Assembly: GCF_003626535.1 (NCBI RefSeq)
Contig: NZ_RBAL01000015.1
Coordinates: forward strand, 1-64,000
Length of the DNA: 64,000 bases
Source: Streptomyces hoynatensis
GTDB lineage: Bacteria > Actinomycetota > Actinomycetes > Streptomycetales > Streptomycetaceae
Reading direction: 5' to 3'
The notes under the pieces are model-generated. The model had not been told where the DNA came from and ran no database searches. It saw only the letters and a program-made list of their open reading frames with translations. Of the stretch, positions 1-9,054 are shown in pieces. Every line of letters starts with the position of its first letter. The stretch's first letter is position 1. The position numbers were made by a program, and so were the translations under genes.

Positions 1-2407
1 GGAGCCGATCACCGGGTTGATCAGGCCCGGAGCGGGGACGGCCCGCAGCAGGGGGGGGGTGATGCCGAGTAAGATCCTCCGTTCGTCCCTGCCCGGCCCG
101 GCCCTCCTCGCCGTCCGCGCCGTCCTCGTCGGTGAACCGCCCGCCGCGGCTTGCCCGTTCGAGCAGGCCGGGGGGCGGGGCGAACCGCTCGCCGTACCGC
201 TCGGCCAGCTCCCGCGCGCGGTCCACGAAGCCGGGCAGGCCGCCCGGGTAGCCGTTGACGTACTGGAGCGCCCCGCCGGTCCAGGCGGGGAAGCCGATGC
301 CGAGCAGCGAGCCGACGTTGGCGTCCGCGACCGAGCGCAGGACGCCCTCGTCGAGCAGCCGCACCGTCTCCAGCGCCTCGGCGAACAGCAGCCGCTCGCT
401 CAGGTCGCGCAGCGGCGGGCGCGTCCCGTCGCCGAAGTGCTCGCGAAGCCCGGGCCACAGGCCGGCCCGCGTCCCGTCCCGGTACTCGTGGAACCCGGCG
501 CCTGCGGCCCGCCCGCCGCGGCCGAACTCGTCGAGCATGCGGTCCACCACCGCCTGCGCGGGCTCCGGCCGCCAGGGGGTGCCCGCGGCCTCGGCCGCGG
601 CCCGTTCCGCGGCCCAGATCCGGCGGGGCAGGCCCAGCGTCAGCTCGTCCGCCAGGGCGAGCACCGGCGTGGGATAGCCGGCCTGGGCCGCGGCCTGCTC
701 GACGGAGGCGGCGGGAACTCCCTCGCCGACCATGGCGATTCCCTCGCTGAGGTAGCGCCCGATGACCCGGGAGGTGAAGAAGCCCCGGGAGTCGTTCACC
801 AGGATCGGGGTCTTGCCGAGTTGCGCGGCGAGGTCGAAGGCGCGGGCCAGGGCGGCCTCGGAGGTGTGGGCGCCGCGGATGACCTCGATGAGCGGCATCC
901 GGTGCACGGGCGAGAAGAAGTGCAGCCCGAGGAAGTCGGCCGGGCGGTCGACGGCCCCGGCGAGCTCGGTGATGGGCAGGGTCGAGGTGTTCGAGCACAG
1001 CAGCGCGCCGGGCGCCACGACCTCCTGGACCTCCTGGAACACCTTGTGCTTGAGCCCGGGGTCCTCGTAGACGGCCTCGATGACCACGTCGCAGCCGCTC
1101 AGCTCGGCCGTCTCGGCGGTCGGGGTGATCCTGGCCAGGGCCGCCTCGCCTTCCTCCTGGGTGGCGCGGCCGGCCGCGACGGCCCGTTCCAGCAGCCGCT
1201 CGGCGTGCCGCCTGCCGCGCTCGGCCGCCTCGCGGGTGACGTCCTTCAGCACCACCTCGGCGCCCGCCACGGCGCAGGCGTGGGCGATGCCGGCGCCCAT
1301 CATGCCGGCGCCGAGCACGGCGACGCGGCGGGCGCGGCGCTCGGGCTGCCCGGCGGGGCGCGCGGCCCCGGACCTGACCCGCCTGAGGTCGAAGAAGAAG
1401 CCCTGGATCATGTTGGTGGAGACCTGTCCCGTCGCCACCTCGGTGAAGTGGCGCGACTCGATGGTCAGGGCGGTCTCGACGTCCACCTGCGCGCCCTCGA
1501 CGGCGGCGGCCAGGATGTTGCGCGGGGCCGGGGCGGGCGCCCCGCCGGTGCGCTTCCGCAGGAGGGCGGGGAAGGTGGGCAGTTCGCCGGCGAACCGCGC
1601 GTCGGCGGGGGTGCCGCCTGGGATGCGGTGGCCCGGCAGGTCCCAGGGCTGCGCGGCGCGCGGGTTCTCGGCGATGAACGCCCTGGCGCGCCGCAGCAAC
1701 TCCGCCTCGTCGGGGACCACCTCGTGCACCAGGCCGAGTTCGAGCGCCCTGGCGGGCGGGAACGTGGCGCCTTCGAGCAGCACCTGGAGCAGCGCCTCGG
1801 CGATGCCGAGCAGCCGGACGGTGCGCGTCACCCCGCCGCCGCCCGGCAGCAGGCCGAGGGTGACCTCGGGCAGGCCGAAGCGGCTGCCGGGCGCGTCGAG
1901 GGCGATGCGCCGGTGGCAGGCGAGGGCGATCTCCAGGCCGCCGCCCAGCGCGCTGCCGTTCAGGGCCGCGACGACCGGCACGCCCAGCGTCTCGATCCGG
2001 CGCAGGGCCCCCTTGACCCGCTGGGCGGCGGCGAAGACCTCCGCGGCGTCCCCGGGACCTGCCGCGCGCAGCTCGCGCAGGTCCGCCCCGGCGAAGAAGG
2101 AGCGCTTGGCCGAGGTGACGAGCACGCCGCGCAGGGTGCCGGCCTCGGCCTCGGCCCCGAGCCGGCCGGCGACCTCGGCGAGGGCGGCGGCGAAGGCGGC
2201 GTCCATGAGGTTGACCGGGCTTCCCGGCGCGTCCAGGGTGAGGGTGACCACGCCCTCCGCGTCCCGCTCCCAGCGGATCGGGGAGGCGGCGGGCCCGGGG
2301 CTCCCGGCCGGCTCGCCCGCGGGCGGGCCGCCGGCGGCGCGGGGGGCCGTCTCCTGTGCGGTTCCTGTCATCTCTCCGGGCGCCTTCGCTGGCTGGTCGG
2401 CGGGCAT
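1..2407 (-). CDS. 3-hydroxyacyl-CoA dehydrogenase/enoyl-CoA hydratase (FadB/FadJ type), 3' end off window
   Basis: A bifunctional beta-oxidation enzyme that hydrates trans-2-enoyl-CoA and oxidises the resulting 3-hydroxyacyl-CoA with NAD+. The N-terminal crotonase fold (about residues 40-230) shows the two acidic catalytic contexts LGGGLEIALACH and FGLPEVTLGLLPGGGG. The Rossmann motif VLGAGMMGAGIA follows, then the dehydrogenase catalytic pair in GLHFFSPVHRMPLIEV. The chosen start is ATG at 2407, about 40 bp downstream of the thiolase stop, consistent with one operon. About 802 codons stay open to the window edge without a stop, somewhat beyond the usual 700-730 residues. The final ~45 codons look non-conserved and cross a run of nine G at 51-59, so either the gene continues outside or the frame is damaged there. 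Family call is firm; the C-terminus is not. Confidence 0.88.
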   Translation of the reverse strand, partial: MPADQPAKAPGEMTGTAQETAPRAAGGPPAGEPAGSPGPAASPIRWERDAEGVVTLTLDAPGSPVNLMDAAFAAALAEVAGRLGAEAEAGTLRGVLVTSAKRSFFAGADLRELRAAGPGDAAEVFAAAQRVKGALRRIETLGVPVVAALNGSALGGGLEIALACHRRIALDAPGSRFGLPEVTLGLLPGGGGVTRTVRLLGIAEALLQVLLEGATFPPARALELGLVHEVVPDEAELLRRARAFIAENPRAAQPWDLPGHRIPGGTPADARFAGELPTFPALLRKRTGGAPAPAPRNILAAAVEGAQVDVETALTIESRHFTEVATGQVSTNMIQGFFFDLRRVRSGAARPAGQPERRARRVAVLGAGMMGAGIAHACAVAGAEVVLKDVTREAAERGRRHAERLLERAVAAGRATQEEGEAALARITPTAETAELSGCDVVIEAVYEDPGLKHKVFQEVQEVVAPGALLCSNTSTLPITELAGAVDRPADFLGLHFFSPVHRMPLIEVIRGAHTSEAALARAFDLAAQLGKTPILVNDSRGFFTSRVIGRYLSEGIAMVGEGVPAASVEQAAAQAGYPTPVLALADELTLGLPRRIWAAERAAAEAAGTPWRPEPAQAVVDRMLDEFGRGGRAAGAGFHEYRDGTRAGLWPGLREHFGDGTRPPLRDLSERLLFAEALETVRLLDEGVLRSVADANVGSLLGIGFPAWTGGALQYVNGYPGGLPGFVDRARELAERYGERFAPPPGLLERASRGGRFTDEDGADGEEGRAGQGRTEDLTRHHPPPAAGRPRSGPDQPGDRL

Positions 2408-2446
2408 GTCGGTGTCTCCAAGGGGGGCGTCGGGTCGGGGGCGGGG

Positions 2447-3661
2447 TCAGACGCGTTCGATGACGGTGGCGATGCCCATGCCGCCGCCGACGCAGAGGGT
2501 GGCGAGGCCGTAACGCAGCTCGCGCCGCTCCAGCTCGTCGACGAGGGTGCCCAGGATCATCGCGCCGGTGGCACCCAGCGGGTGGCCGAGGGCGATGGCC
2601 CCGCCGTTGACGTTGACCTTGCCGAGGTCGAGGCCGAGTTCGCGCACGAAGCGCAGCACGACGGCGGCGAACGCCTCGTTGATCTCCACCAGGTCGATGT
2701 CCTCGATGCCGAGACCGGCCTTGGCCAGGGCCTTGCGGGTGGCCGGGGCGGGTCCGGTGAGCATGATGGTGGGCTCGGAGCCGGTCACGGCCGCCGAGAC
2801 CACCCGGGCGCGCGGGGTCAGCCCCAGGCGCCGGCCCGCCTCCGCGCTGCCGAGCACGACCAGGGCGGAGCCGTCCACGATGCCCGAGGAGTTGCCCGCG
2901 TGGTGGACGTGGTCGATGCGTTCGATCCAGTGGTACTTCTGCAGGGCGACGGCGTCGAAGCCGCCGCGTTCGCCGAGTTCCGCGAAGGAGGGCGAAAGCC
3001 GCGCCAGGCTGTCGGCGGTGGTGCCGGGGCGCAGGTGCTCGTCGTGGTCGAGGACGATCAGGCCGCTGCGGTCGGCGACGGGGACGACGGAGCGGGCGAA
3101 GCGGCCCTCCTTCCAGGCGGCGGCGGCGCGTTCCTGGGAGAGGGCGGCGTACTCGTCCACGTCCCGGCGGCTGAAGCCCTCGATCGTGGCGATGAGGTCG
3201 GCGCCGATGCCCTGCGGCACGAAGCCGACCTCGTGGTTGGTCATCGGGTCCATCATCCAGGCGCCGCCGTCCGAGCCGATCGGCACCCGGGACATCGACT
3301 CCACGCCGCCGGCCAGGACCAGGTCGTCGAAGCCGGCCCTGATCTTGGCCGCCGCCGCGTTGACGGCCTCCAGTCCCGAGGCGCAGAAGCGGTTCAGCTG
3401 CACCCCGGCCACGGTGTCCGGCAGCCCGGCGGCGACGGCGGCGATCTTCGCGATGTCCGAGCCCTGGTCGCCGTGCGGGCTGACGACGCCGAGCACGATG
3501 TCGTCGATCTCGGCCGGGTCGAGGCCGGGGTTGCGGCGCAGCAGCTCCCGCACGAGGCCGACGACGAGGTCGATGGGCTTGGTGCCGTGCAGCGCGCCGT
3601 TCGCCTTGCCCCGGCCGCGCGGGGTGCGGACGGCGTCGTACACGTACGCCTCGGTGGTCAC
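2447..3661 (-). CDS. Acetyl-CoA acyltransferase (thiolase)
   Basis: A 404-residue thiolase that cleaves 3-ketoacyl-CoA with CoA to acetyl-CoA and a shortened acyl-CoA, the last step of the beta-oxidation cycle. The acyl-accepting cysteine is in NRFCASGLEAVN near residue 91. The catalytic histidine is in GGAIALGHPLGATGA and the second active-site cysteine in LCVGGGMGIA at the C-terminus. Length is normal for the family. The GTG start at 3661 follows a purine-rich ribosome site (GAGAGGAAGG). It sits between the acyl-CoA dehydrogenase and the FadB-type gene on the same strand, which supports a degradative rather than a biosynthetic thiolase. Confidence 0.92.
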   Translation of the reverse strand: MTTEAYVYDAVRTPRGRGKANGALHGTKPIDLVVGLVRELLRRNPGLDPAEIDDIVLGVVSPHGDQGSDIAKIAAVAAGLPDTVAGVQLNRFCASGLEAVNAAAAKIRAGFDDLVLAGGVESMSRVPIGSDGGAWMMDPMTNHEVGFVPQGIGADLIATIEGFSRRDVDEYAALSQERAAAAWKEGRFARSVVPVADRSGLIVLDHDEHLRPGTTADSLARLSPSFAELGERGGFDAVALQKYHWIERIDHVHHAGNSSGIVDGSALVVLGSAEAGRRLGLTPRARVVSAAVTGSEPTIMLTGPAPATRKALAKAGLGIEDIDLVEINEAFAAVVLRFVRELGLDLGKVNVNGGAIALGHPLGATGAMILGTLVDELERRELRYGLATLCVGGGMGIATVIERV

Positions 3662-3711
3662 GGTTGCCTTCCTCTCGCCCGGCCCTCGTGGGGCCGTGAA
3701 CTCTTCGGGTG

Positions 3712-4911
3712 CTACGGGGCCTTGGGGCCTTCGGGGGTCTTCCCGCCCGCGCCGGTGCCCGCGGGCCGGTCAGCGAGCAGCGAGCGGCCGATGATCTCCT
3801 TCATGATCTCGGTCGTGCCGCCGTAGATGGTCCCCACGCGGGCGTCGGTGAACGCGCGGGCCACCGGATTCTCGGTCATGTAGCCGGAGCCGCCGTGGAG
3901 TTGCAGGCAGCGATCGGCGACGCGCAGCTGCAACTCGGTGGCCCACCACTTGGCCATGGAGGCGTGCACGGTGTCCAGGCGGCCGGCCGCGTGCTCGGCG
4001 ATGCAGCGGTCGACGAAGGCGCGGGTGACCTCGCACTCGGTGGCCATCTCCGCGATGGTGAAGCGGACGTGCTGGAGCCTGGCCAGCGGCCCGCCGAACG
4101 CCTCCCGCTCCCGCACGTGGGTGGTGGTGGCGGAAAGGACCCGCTCGGCCGCGGCGAGGGCGCCGACCGCGATGGTCAGCCGCTCCTGCGGGAGGTGGTC
4201 CATGAGGTGGCCGAAGCCGCCGTGCAGCCGGCCCAGCAGGTTGGCCTTGGGGACGCGCACGTCGTGGAAGAAGAGCTCGGCGGTGTCCTGCGCCCGCTGG
4301 CCGATCTTGTCGAGCTTGCGGCCGCGTTCGAAGCCCGGCATGTCGCGTTCCACGGCGAGCAGGCTCAGGCCCTTGGCGCCGCCCTGCGGGGTGGTGCGGG
4401 CCACGACGATGACCAGGTCGGCGAGGATGCCGTTGGAGATGAACGTCTTGGCGCCGTTGAGGAGCCAGTGGTCGCCCCGATCCGTGGCGGTGGTGCGGAT
4501 GCCCTGGAGGTCGGAGCCCGCGCCCGGCTCGGTCATCGCGATGGCGGTGATCAGCTCGCCGGAGCAGAAGCCGGGCAGCCAGCGCCGCCGCTGCTCCTCG
4601 GTGGTGAGGGCGGTGAGGTAGGGGCCGATGACGTCGTTGTGCAGGACGATGCCGAAGCCGCGGGCGCCCGCCCGGGAGAGCTCCTCGCCCAGCACGGCGC
4701 TGAAGCGGAAGTCGCCGGACCCGCCGCCGCCGTAGGTCTCGGGCACGGCCAGGCCGAGCAGTCCCTGGCGCCCGGCCGCGCGCCAGGCCTCGCGCGGGAC
4801 GATGCCCTCGCGCTCCCAGCGCGGGTAGTGCGGCAGCACCTCCTTGGCCAGGAAGGTGCGCACGGTCTCCCGGAACGCCTCGTGTTCCGCGTCGAAGATC
4901 TGGCGCTTCAT
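3712..4911 (-). CDS. Acyl-CoA dehydrogenase
   Basis: A 399-residue flavin-dependent acyl-CoA dehydrogenase that introduces the alpha-beta double bond in acyl-CoA. The FAD/substrate motif AMTEPGAGSDLQGI is present, and the catalytic glutamate lies in YGGTTEIMKEII near the C-terminus, as in the short/medium-chain type. The ATG at 4911 is chosen because it begins a conserved MKRQIFDAEHEAFR start and overlaps the upstream CoA-transferase stop by four bases (ATGA at 4908-4911), indicating translational coupling. The frame is open further upstream but codes for nothing family-like there. Confidence 0.93.
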   Translation of the reverse strand: MKRQIFDAEHEAFRETVRTFLAKEVLPHYPRWEREGIVPREAWRAAGRQGLLGLAVPETYGGGGSGDFRFSAVLGEELSRAGARGFGIVLHNDVIGPYLTALTTEEQRRRWLPGFCSGELITAIAMTEPGAGSDLQGIRTTATDRGDHWLLNGAKTFISNGILADLVIVVARTTPQGGAKGLSLLAVERDMPGFERGRKLDKIGQRAQDTAELFFHDVRVPKANLLGRLHGGFGHLMDHLPQERLTIAVGALAAAERVLSATTTHVREREAFGGPLARLQHVRFTIAEMATECEVTRAFVDRCIAEHAAGRLDTVHASMAKWWATELQLRVADRCLQLHGGSGYMTENPVARAFTDARVGTIYGGTTEIMKEIIGRSLLADRPAGTGAGGKTPEGPKAP

Positions 4912-6092
4912 CCGTCCTGCCTTTCTGGCTGCGTGGATTCCGGTGCGGCCGCGGTGGCCGGGGCCGCCCCGGCCGGTCCGGGCAGGTCCCAGTCGCGGGC
5001 GACGGCCGCGGCGTCGGCGCCCGGGGTGGCCGGGCCGCGGCGGAGGGCGGCCGGGGTGGCGGAGAAGCGGGGGGCGGGGGCCGGCTGCAGGACGCCCGCT
5101 TGTTCGGCGAAGGTGGCGCGGGCCGCCAGGTGGGGGTGGCGCGGCGCCTCGCGCAGCGAGAGGACGGGGGCCACGCAGGCGTCGGATGCGGCGAAGATCT
5201 CGGCCCACTCGTCGCGGGTCCTGGTGGCGAAGCGGGCCGCGATCTCGGCCCGCAGCTCCGGCCAGCGGGCCCGGTCCTCGCGGTCGAGGGCGGCGGCGTC
5301 CAGGCCGAGCAGCCGGGCGAACTCGGCGTAGAAGCGCGGTTCGAGGGGGCCGACGGCCAGGTGCCCGCCGTCGGATGCGGTGTAGACGCCGTAGTAGGGC
5401 GAGCCGCCGTCGAGGAGGTTGGCCTCGCGCCGGTCCTGCCAGGCCCCGGCCGCGAGCAGCCCGTGGAGCATCGTGGTCAGGTGGGCCGCGCCGTCCACGA
5501 TGGCGGCGTCCACGACCTGTCCGCGGCCGTGGGCGCGGGCGTGGTGCAGGGCGGCGAGGACGCCGACGGCGAGGTAGAGGGCGCCGCCGGCGTAGTCGCC
5601 GAGCAGGTTCGCGGGGAAGGCGGGCGGCCCCGTGGCGGGCCCGGTCAGGCCGAGCGCGCCGCTGAGGGCGAGGTAGGTGAGGTCGTGGCCGGCGCGGGAG
5701 GCCAGCGGCCCCTCCTGGCCCCAGCCGGTGATCCGGCCGTACACCAGGCGCGGGTTGCGGGCGTGGCAGTCCTCCGGGCCGATGCCGAGGCGTTCGGCGA
5801 CGCCGGGCCGGAAGCCCTCGATCAGGATGTCGGCGCGGGCGGCGAGGCCGAGCGCCTGCCCGGCGCCCTCGGGGGTCTTCAGGTCGAGGAGGACGGAGCG
5901 CTTGTTGCGGTGGGTGAGGTCGGCGCCCGGCGGCAGCGGCGGCCAGGTGCCGCCGGGGCGGTCGACTCGGACCACGTCGGCGCCGAGGTCGGCGAGCAGC
6001 ATCGCGGCGAAGGGGCCGGGCCCGATCCCGGCGAACTCCACCACGCGCACCCCGTCGAGAGGGCCGTCGCCCCGCTGCTTCGCTGCTGTCAT
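4908..6092 (-). CDS. CaiB/BaiF-type CoA-transferase (alpha-methylacyl-CoA racemase-like)
   Basis: A 394-residue class III CoA-transferase family protein. It begins with the typical LDGVRVVEFAGIGPGPFAAM followed by LADLGADVVRVDRPGG, and the catalytic aspartate is in the GHDLTYLALSGALG segment. Family members move CoA between acids or racemise 2-methylacyl-CoA; the RVVEFAGIGPGPF start resembles the racemase branch, but sequence alone cannot settle the substrate. It is first in the leftward acyl-CoA operon. ATG 6092 is chosen because a good promoter lies at 6145-6173, which would leave the in-frame start at 6164 upstream of the transcript. Confidence 0.88.
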   Translation of the reverse strand: MTAAKQRGDGPLDGVRVVEFAGIGPGPFAAMLLADLGADVVRVDRPGGTWPPLPPGADLTHRNKRSVLLDLKTPEGAGQALGLAARADILIEGFRPGVAERLGIGPEDCHARNPRLVYGRITGWGQEGPLASRAGHDLTYLALSGALGLTGPATGPPAFPANLLGDYAGGALYLAVGVLAALHHARAHGRGQVVDAAIVDGAAHLTTMLHGLLAAGAWQDRREANLLDGGSPYYGVYTASDGGHLAVGPLEPRFYAEFARLLGLDAAALDREDRARWPELRAEIAARFATRTRDEWAEIFAASDACVAPVLSLREAPRHPHLAARATFAEQAGVLQPAPAPRFSATPAALRRGPATPGADAAAVARDWDLPGPAGAAPATAAAPESTQPERQDG

Positions 6093-6144
6093 CGGGCCCC
6101 CAGGCGCTGCACTGCCGCGTGCCGCGAGTGCGCTGACAGACGCG

Positions 6145-6173
6145 ATGATAAGAACGTGTTTCACTTTTTACAA
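6145..6173 (-). promoter_or_regulatory. Promoter and operator-like repeat for the acyl-CoA operon
   Basis: On the minus strand TTGTAA (6173-6168) and TATCAT (6150-6145) are separated by 17 bases, a good housekeeping-sigma promoter in very GC-rich surroundings. The spacer (6153-6167) is an imperfect inverted repeat, AAAGTG-AAA-CACGTT, a position suited to repressor binding. The regulator is not in the operon. Confidence 0.6.
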
Positions 6174-6347
6174 CCGCCGCAGGTCACGGCGGGCGCGCGG
6201 CCGGCCGGCGGCGCGCGGCGGCCGGGGGCCGGGGGCGCCCGGACCGCCGGGGCCGCCGCGGCCGGGCGCAGGGCGCGGGCCGGCGCCCTGCCGCGCCGGG
6301 TCCCGCCCCGGCGGGCCGGGGCTCCCGCCCGGCGCGCCGGGGTGCCG

Positions 6348-7574
6348 CTACGCCGAGGCGCCGCCGCGGGCCAGGAAGTCCGCGAGCGGCAGGGTCGCGG
6401 CGCCGACCGTGACCGCGTCCGCGCCGAGCCGGCCGAGGTCAATGGTGGCGCGGTTCGCTGGGTGGCGCAGGGCGTAGGCCCCGGCCGCGCTGCGCACGGC
6501 GGGCAGCAGGCGGGGGCCGAGCAGCAGCCCCGCCCAGCCGCCCAGGACGATCCGCTCGGGGTTGAAGAGGTTCACCAGGTCGGCGATGCCGGCGCCGAGG
6601 TACTCGGCCGTCTCCCCGAGCAGGGCCTCGGCCTTCGGGTCCTCCTTCTCGGCGGCGGCGAGCAGCGCGGCCAGCGCCACCTCCTGGTCCGCCGCGGGGA
6701 CTTCGCCGCCCGCCTCGGCCCAGCGTTCCAGCAGGGCCCCGGCGCCGACGTACGCCTCCAGGCAGCCCAGGGCGCCGCAGCGGCAGCGCCTGCCGCCGAC
6801 GCGCAGGGTGGTGTGCCCCCACTCGCCCGCCCCGCTGCCCGCGCCGCCGTAGGGCACGCCGTCGGTGACGATGCAGGCGCCGACGCCCGAGCCGAGCAGC
6901 GCGATGACGGCGTCCCTGGCTCCGCGCCCGGCGCCGAACCACATCTCGGCCTGGCCGAAGGTGCGGGCGCCGTTGCCCACGAAGAAGGGGACCTCGGGCG
7001 GCAGTTCCACGGCGGCGCGCAGCAGCGCCTCCAGGGGGACGGCGTCCCAGCCGATGGTCTGGCCGTGCACCACCGCGCCCCCGGCGCCCGCCGGGTCGCG
7101 CGCCACGATGCCCGGCACGCCCACGCCGACGCCGAGCAGCAGGCCGGGGGCGGCGTGCGCCTCGCCGAGCACGTCGGCCACGCCCTGCCTGATGTGCGCG
7201 ACGACGAGGTCCACGTCGTGCCCCTCGTCGGCGAGCGCGTACTCGGCCCTGGCCAACTCGGCGAAGGTGAGGTCGAAGAGCTCGACGCGCACCCGGGTCT
7301 CCCCCACGTCCACGCCGATCAACCGGCCGCAGCCGGGGTCGACTTGCAGCAGGGTTCTGGGCCGCCCGCCGTCGGACTCCACCGAGCCGGCCTCCCTGAG
7401 CAGGCCGTCGGCGAGCAGCCCCGCGGTGACGTTGCTGACCGTGCCGGAGCTCAACCCGGTGGCCTGGCCCAGCTCGTGGCGGCTGAGCGGGCCGTGGAAG
7501 TACAGCTCCCGCAGGAGCGCCGCCCGGTTGGCCCGGCGCAGGTCGCGCACGGTCTGTCTCTTCGCTTCACGCAT
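6348..7574 (-). CDS. ROK-family transcriptional repressor
   Basis: A 408-residue ROK regulator. It has an N-terminal winged helix (about residues 8-70, SRHELGQATGLSSGTVSNV) and a sugar-kinase-like ROK domain that opens with IGVDVGETRVRVELFD and carries the zinc-binding CRCGALGCLEAY motif. In this family a sugar or sugar phosphate usually relieves DNA binding. It is transcribed away from the CUT1 sugar transporter operon beginning at 7737, so it is the probable regulator of that operon. ATG 7574 has a clear ribosome site (GGAGGG, four bases before). Confidence 0.92.
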   Translation of the reverse strand: MREAKRQTVRDLRRANRAALLRELYFHGPLSRHELGQATGLSSGTVSNVTAGLLADGLLREAGSVESDGGRPRTLLQVDPGCGRLIGVDVGETRVRVELFDLTFAELARAEYALADEGHDVDLVVAHIRQGVADVLGEAHAAPGLLLGVGVGVPGIVARDPAGAGGAVVHGQTIGWDAVPLEALLRAAVELPPEVPFFVGNGARTFGQAEMWFGAGRGARDAVIALLGSGVGACIVTDGVPYGGAGSGAGEWGHTTLRVGGRRCRCGALGCLEAYVGAGALLERWAEAGGEVPAADQEVALAALLAAAEKEDPKAEALLGETAEYLGAGIADLVNLFNPERIVLGGWAGLLLGPRLLPAVRSAAGAYALRHPANRATIDLGRLGADAVTVGAATLPLADFLARGGASA

Positions 7575-7612
7575 GTAACCCTCCGCTGAGCAACCTACCT
7601 GTGGTCAGACTC

Positions 7613-7657
7613 TTGACGCACCCTTCTCTTCCCACTTAACTTACGCCAAAATTTAAG
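7613..7657 (+). promoter_or_regulatory. Promoter/operator region of the ROK-linked sugar operon
   Basis: TTGACG at 7613-7618 is followed after 17 bases by TTAACT at 7636-7641, a plausible promoter for the rightward operon. An AT-rich inverted repeat, CTTAA (7635-7639) and TTAAG (7653-7657), overlaps and follows the -10 element. AT-rich operators are usual for ROK repressors, so this is the likeliest binding site. Confidence 0.45.
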
Positions 7658-7736
7658 CACCCAGGCCAACGAACTCGCGGCCCTGCGGGTGCTGTTGAGA
7701 GCCGTCCAGGAGCACCCCGAGAAGGGCCCACCGACC

Positions 7737-9050
7737 ATGCGCAGAACCCGCAGAGCCCTCGCCGTCGCCGTGACCGCCGCACTCGCGGCGGTGGCCGCCA
7801 CCGGCTGCGGCGGCGGCAGCACGGACGCCGGCAGCAACGACGAACCCGACAAGCTGACCTACTGGGCCAGCAATCAGGGCACCAGCATCGAGAACGACGA
7901 GGAGGTGCTGAAGCCCGTCCTGGACGCCTTCACCGAGGAGACCGGCATCGAGGTGGACCTGGAGGTCATCCCCTGGGACAGCCTGCTCGACCGCATCCTG
8001 ACGGCCACCGCCTCGGGCGAGGGCCCCGACGTGCTCAACATCGGCAACACCTGGTCCGCCTCGCTCCAGGCCACCGGCGCGCTGCTCCAGTTCGACGAGG
8101 AGACCTTCGCCCGCATCGGCGGCGCCGACCGCTTCGTGCCCTCCGCCCTCGCCGCGACCGGGGCCGAGGGCCAGGACCCGGCGGCCGTTCCCCTCTACTC
8201 CCTGGCCTACGCGCTCTACTACAACAAGCAGATGTTCGCGGACGCCGGGATCGAGACCCCGCCCACCACCTGGGAGGAGCTCGTCGAGGACGGGCAGCGG
8301 CTGACCGGGGGCGACACCTATGGCCTCGCCGTCGAGGGCGCCTCCATCCCGGAGAACACCCACCACGCCTTCGTCTTCGGGCAGCAGCACGGCGCCGACT
8401 TCTTCGACGCGGAGGGCAACGCCACCTTCGACACCCCGGAGGCCGCCGAGGCGATCAAGCAGTACATCGACTTCCTGGCCGCCGACGGGATCGTCGCCCC
8501 CGGCAACGCCGAGTACGCGCAGAACCAGTCGCTGGCCGACTTCGCCGGCGGCAAGGCCGCCATGCTCCTGTGGCAGGCCGCGGGCACCGCCCTCGAACAC
8601 CAGGGCATGGACCCCGACGCCTACGGGATCGCCCCGGTGCCCTTCCAGGCCGACCCGCCCGAGGGCGGCCGGCAGGTCAACTCCATGGTGGCCGGCATCA
8701 ACCTGGCGGTCTTCCAGAACACCGACAACCTCGACGGCGCCCTCGACTTCGTGACGTACCTGACCAGCGACGAGGTGCAGGTCGAACTGAACGGCGCCTA
8801 CGGCTCGATACCGCCGGTCCTCGCCGCCCAGGACGCCCCCGAGTTCGCCACCGAGGAACGCGCCGTGCTGCGCCAGACCCTCGCCGACAGCGCCGCCCCG
8901 CTCCCCCAGGTGCCCGCGGAGGACCAGTTCGAGACGCTGGTCGGCACCGCCATGGCCGACCTTTTCGCCGACGCCGCCTCGGGCAACGAGGTCACCCTGG
9001 ACTCGGTGCGCCAGCGGCTGCACGAGGCCCAGCAGCAGGTCACCGGGTGA
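7737..9050 (+). CDS. Sugar ABC transporter substrate-binding lipoprotein
   Basis: A 437-residue family 1 extracellular solute-binding protein. The signal peptide begins MRRTRRALAVAV and ends in a lipobox-like AATGC, so it should be lipid-anchored outside the membrane. The mature part starts with KLTYWASNQG and contains the family pattern EDGQRLTGGDTYGLA and AMLLWQAAG, as in CUT1 binding proteins for di- and oligosaccharides. It precedes two permeases separated by only four bases and an overlap. ATG 7737 is chosen as the start of the signal peptide; the frame is open 48 bases upstream but is not signal-like. Confidence 0.92.
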   Translation: MRRTRRALAVAVTAALAAVAATGCGGGSTDAGSNDEPDKLTYWASNQGTSIENDEEVLKPVLDAFTEETGIEVDLEVIPWDSLLDRILTATASGEGPDVLNIGNTWSASLQATGALLQFDEETFARIGGADRFVPSALAATGAEGQDPAAVPLYSLAYALYYNKQMFADAGIETPPTTWEELVEDGQRLTGGDTYGLAVEGASIPENTHHAFVFGQQHGADFFDAEGNATFDTPEAAEAIKQYIDFLAADGIVAPGNAEYAQNQSLADFAGGKAAMLLWQAAGTALEHQGMDPDAYGIAPVPFQADPPEGGRQVNSMVAGINLAVFQNTDNLDGALDFVTYLTSDEVQVELNGAYGSIPPVLAAQDAPEFATEERAVLRQTLADSAAPLPQVPAEDQFETLVGTAMADLFADAASGNEVTLDSVRQRLHEAQQQVTG

Positions 9051-9054
9051 TCGC

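Noticed and set aside
17..3826. Very long plus-strand open frame over the beta-oxidation genes
   Set aside because: It is the antisense of the FadB-type and thiolase genes; its translation is low-complexity Gly/Arg/Ala/Val with no domain, a usual artefact of high GC3.
7600..7620. TGTGGTCAGACTC as a DasR site before the sugar operon
   Set aside because: The half-sites have the wrong spacing and the second half is not conserved.
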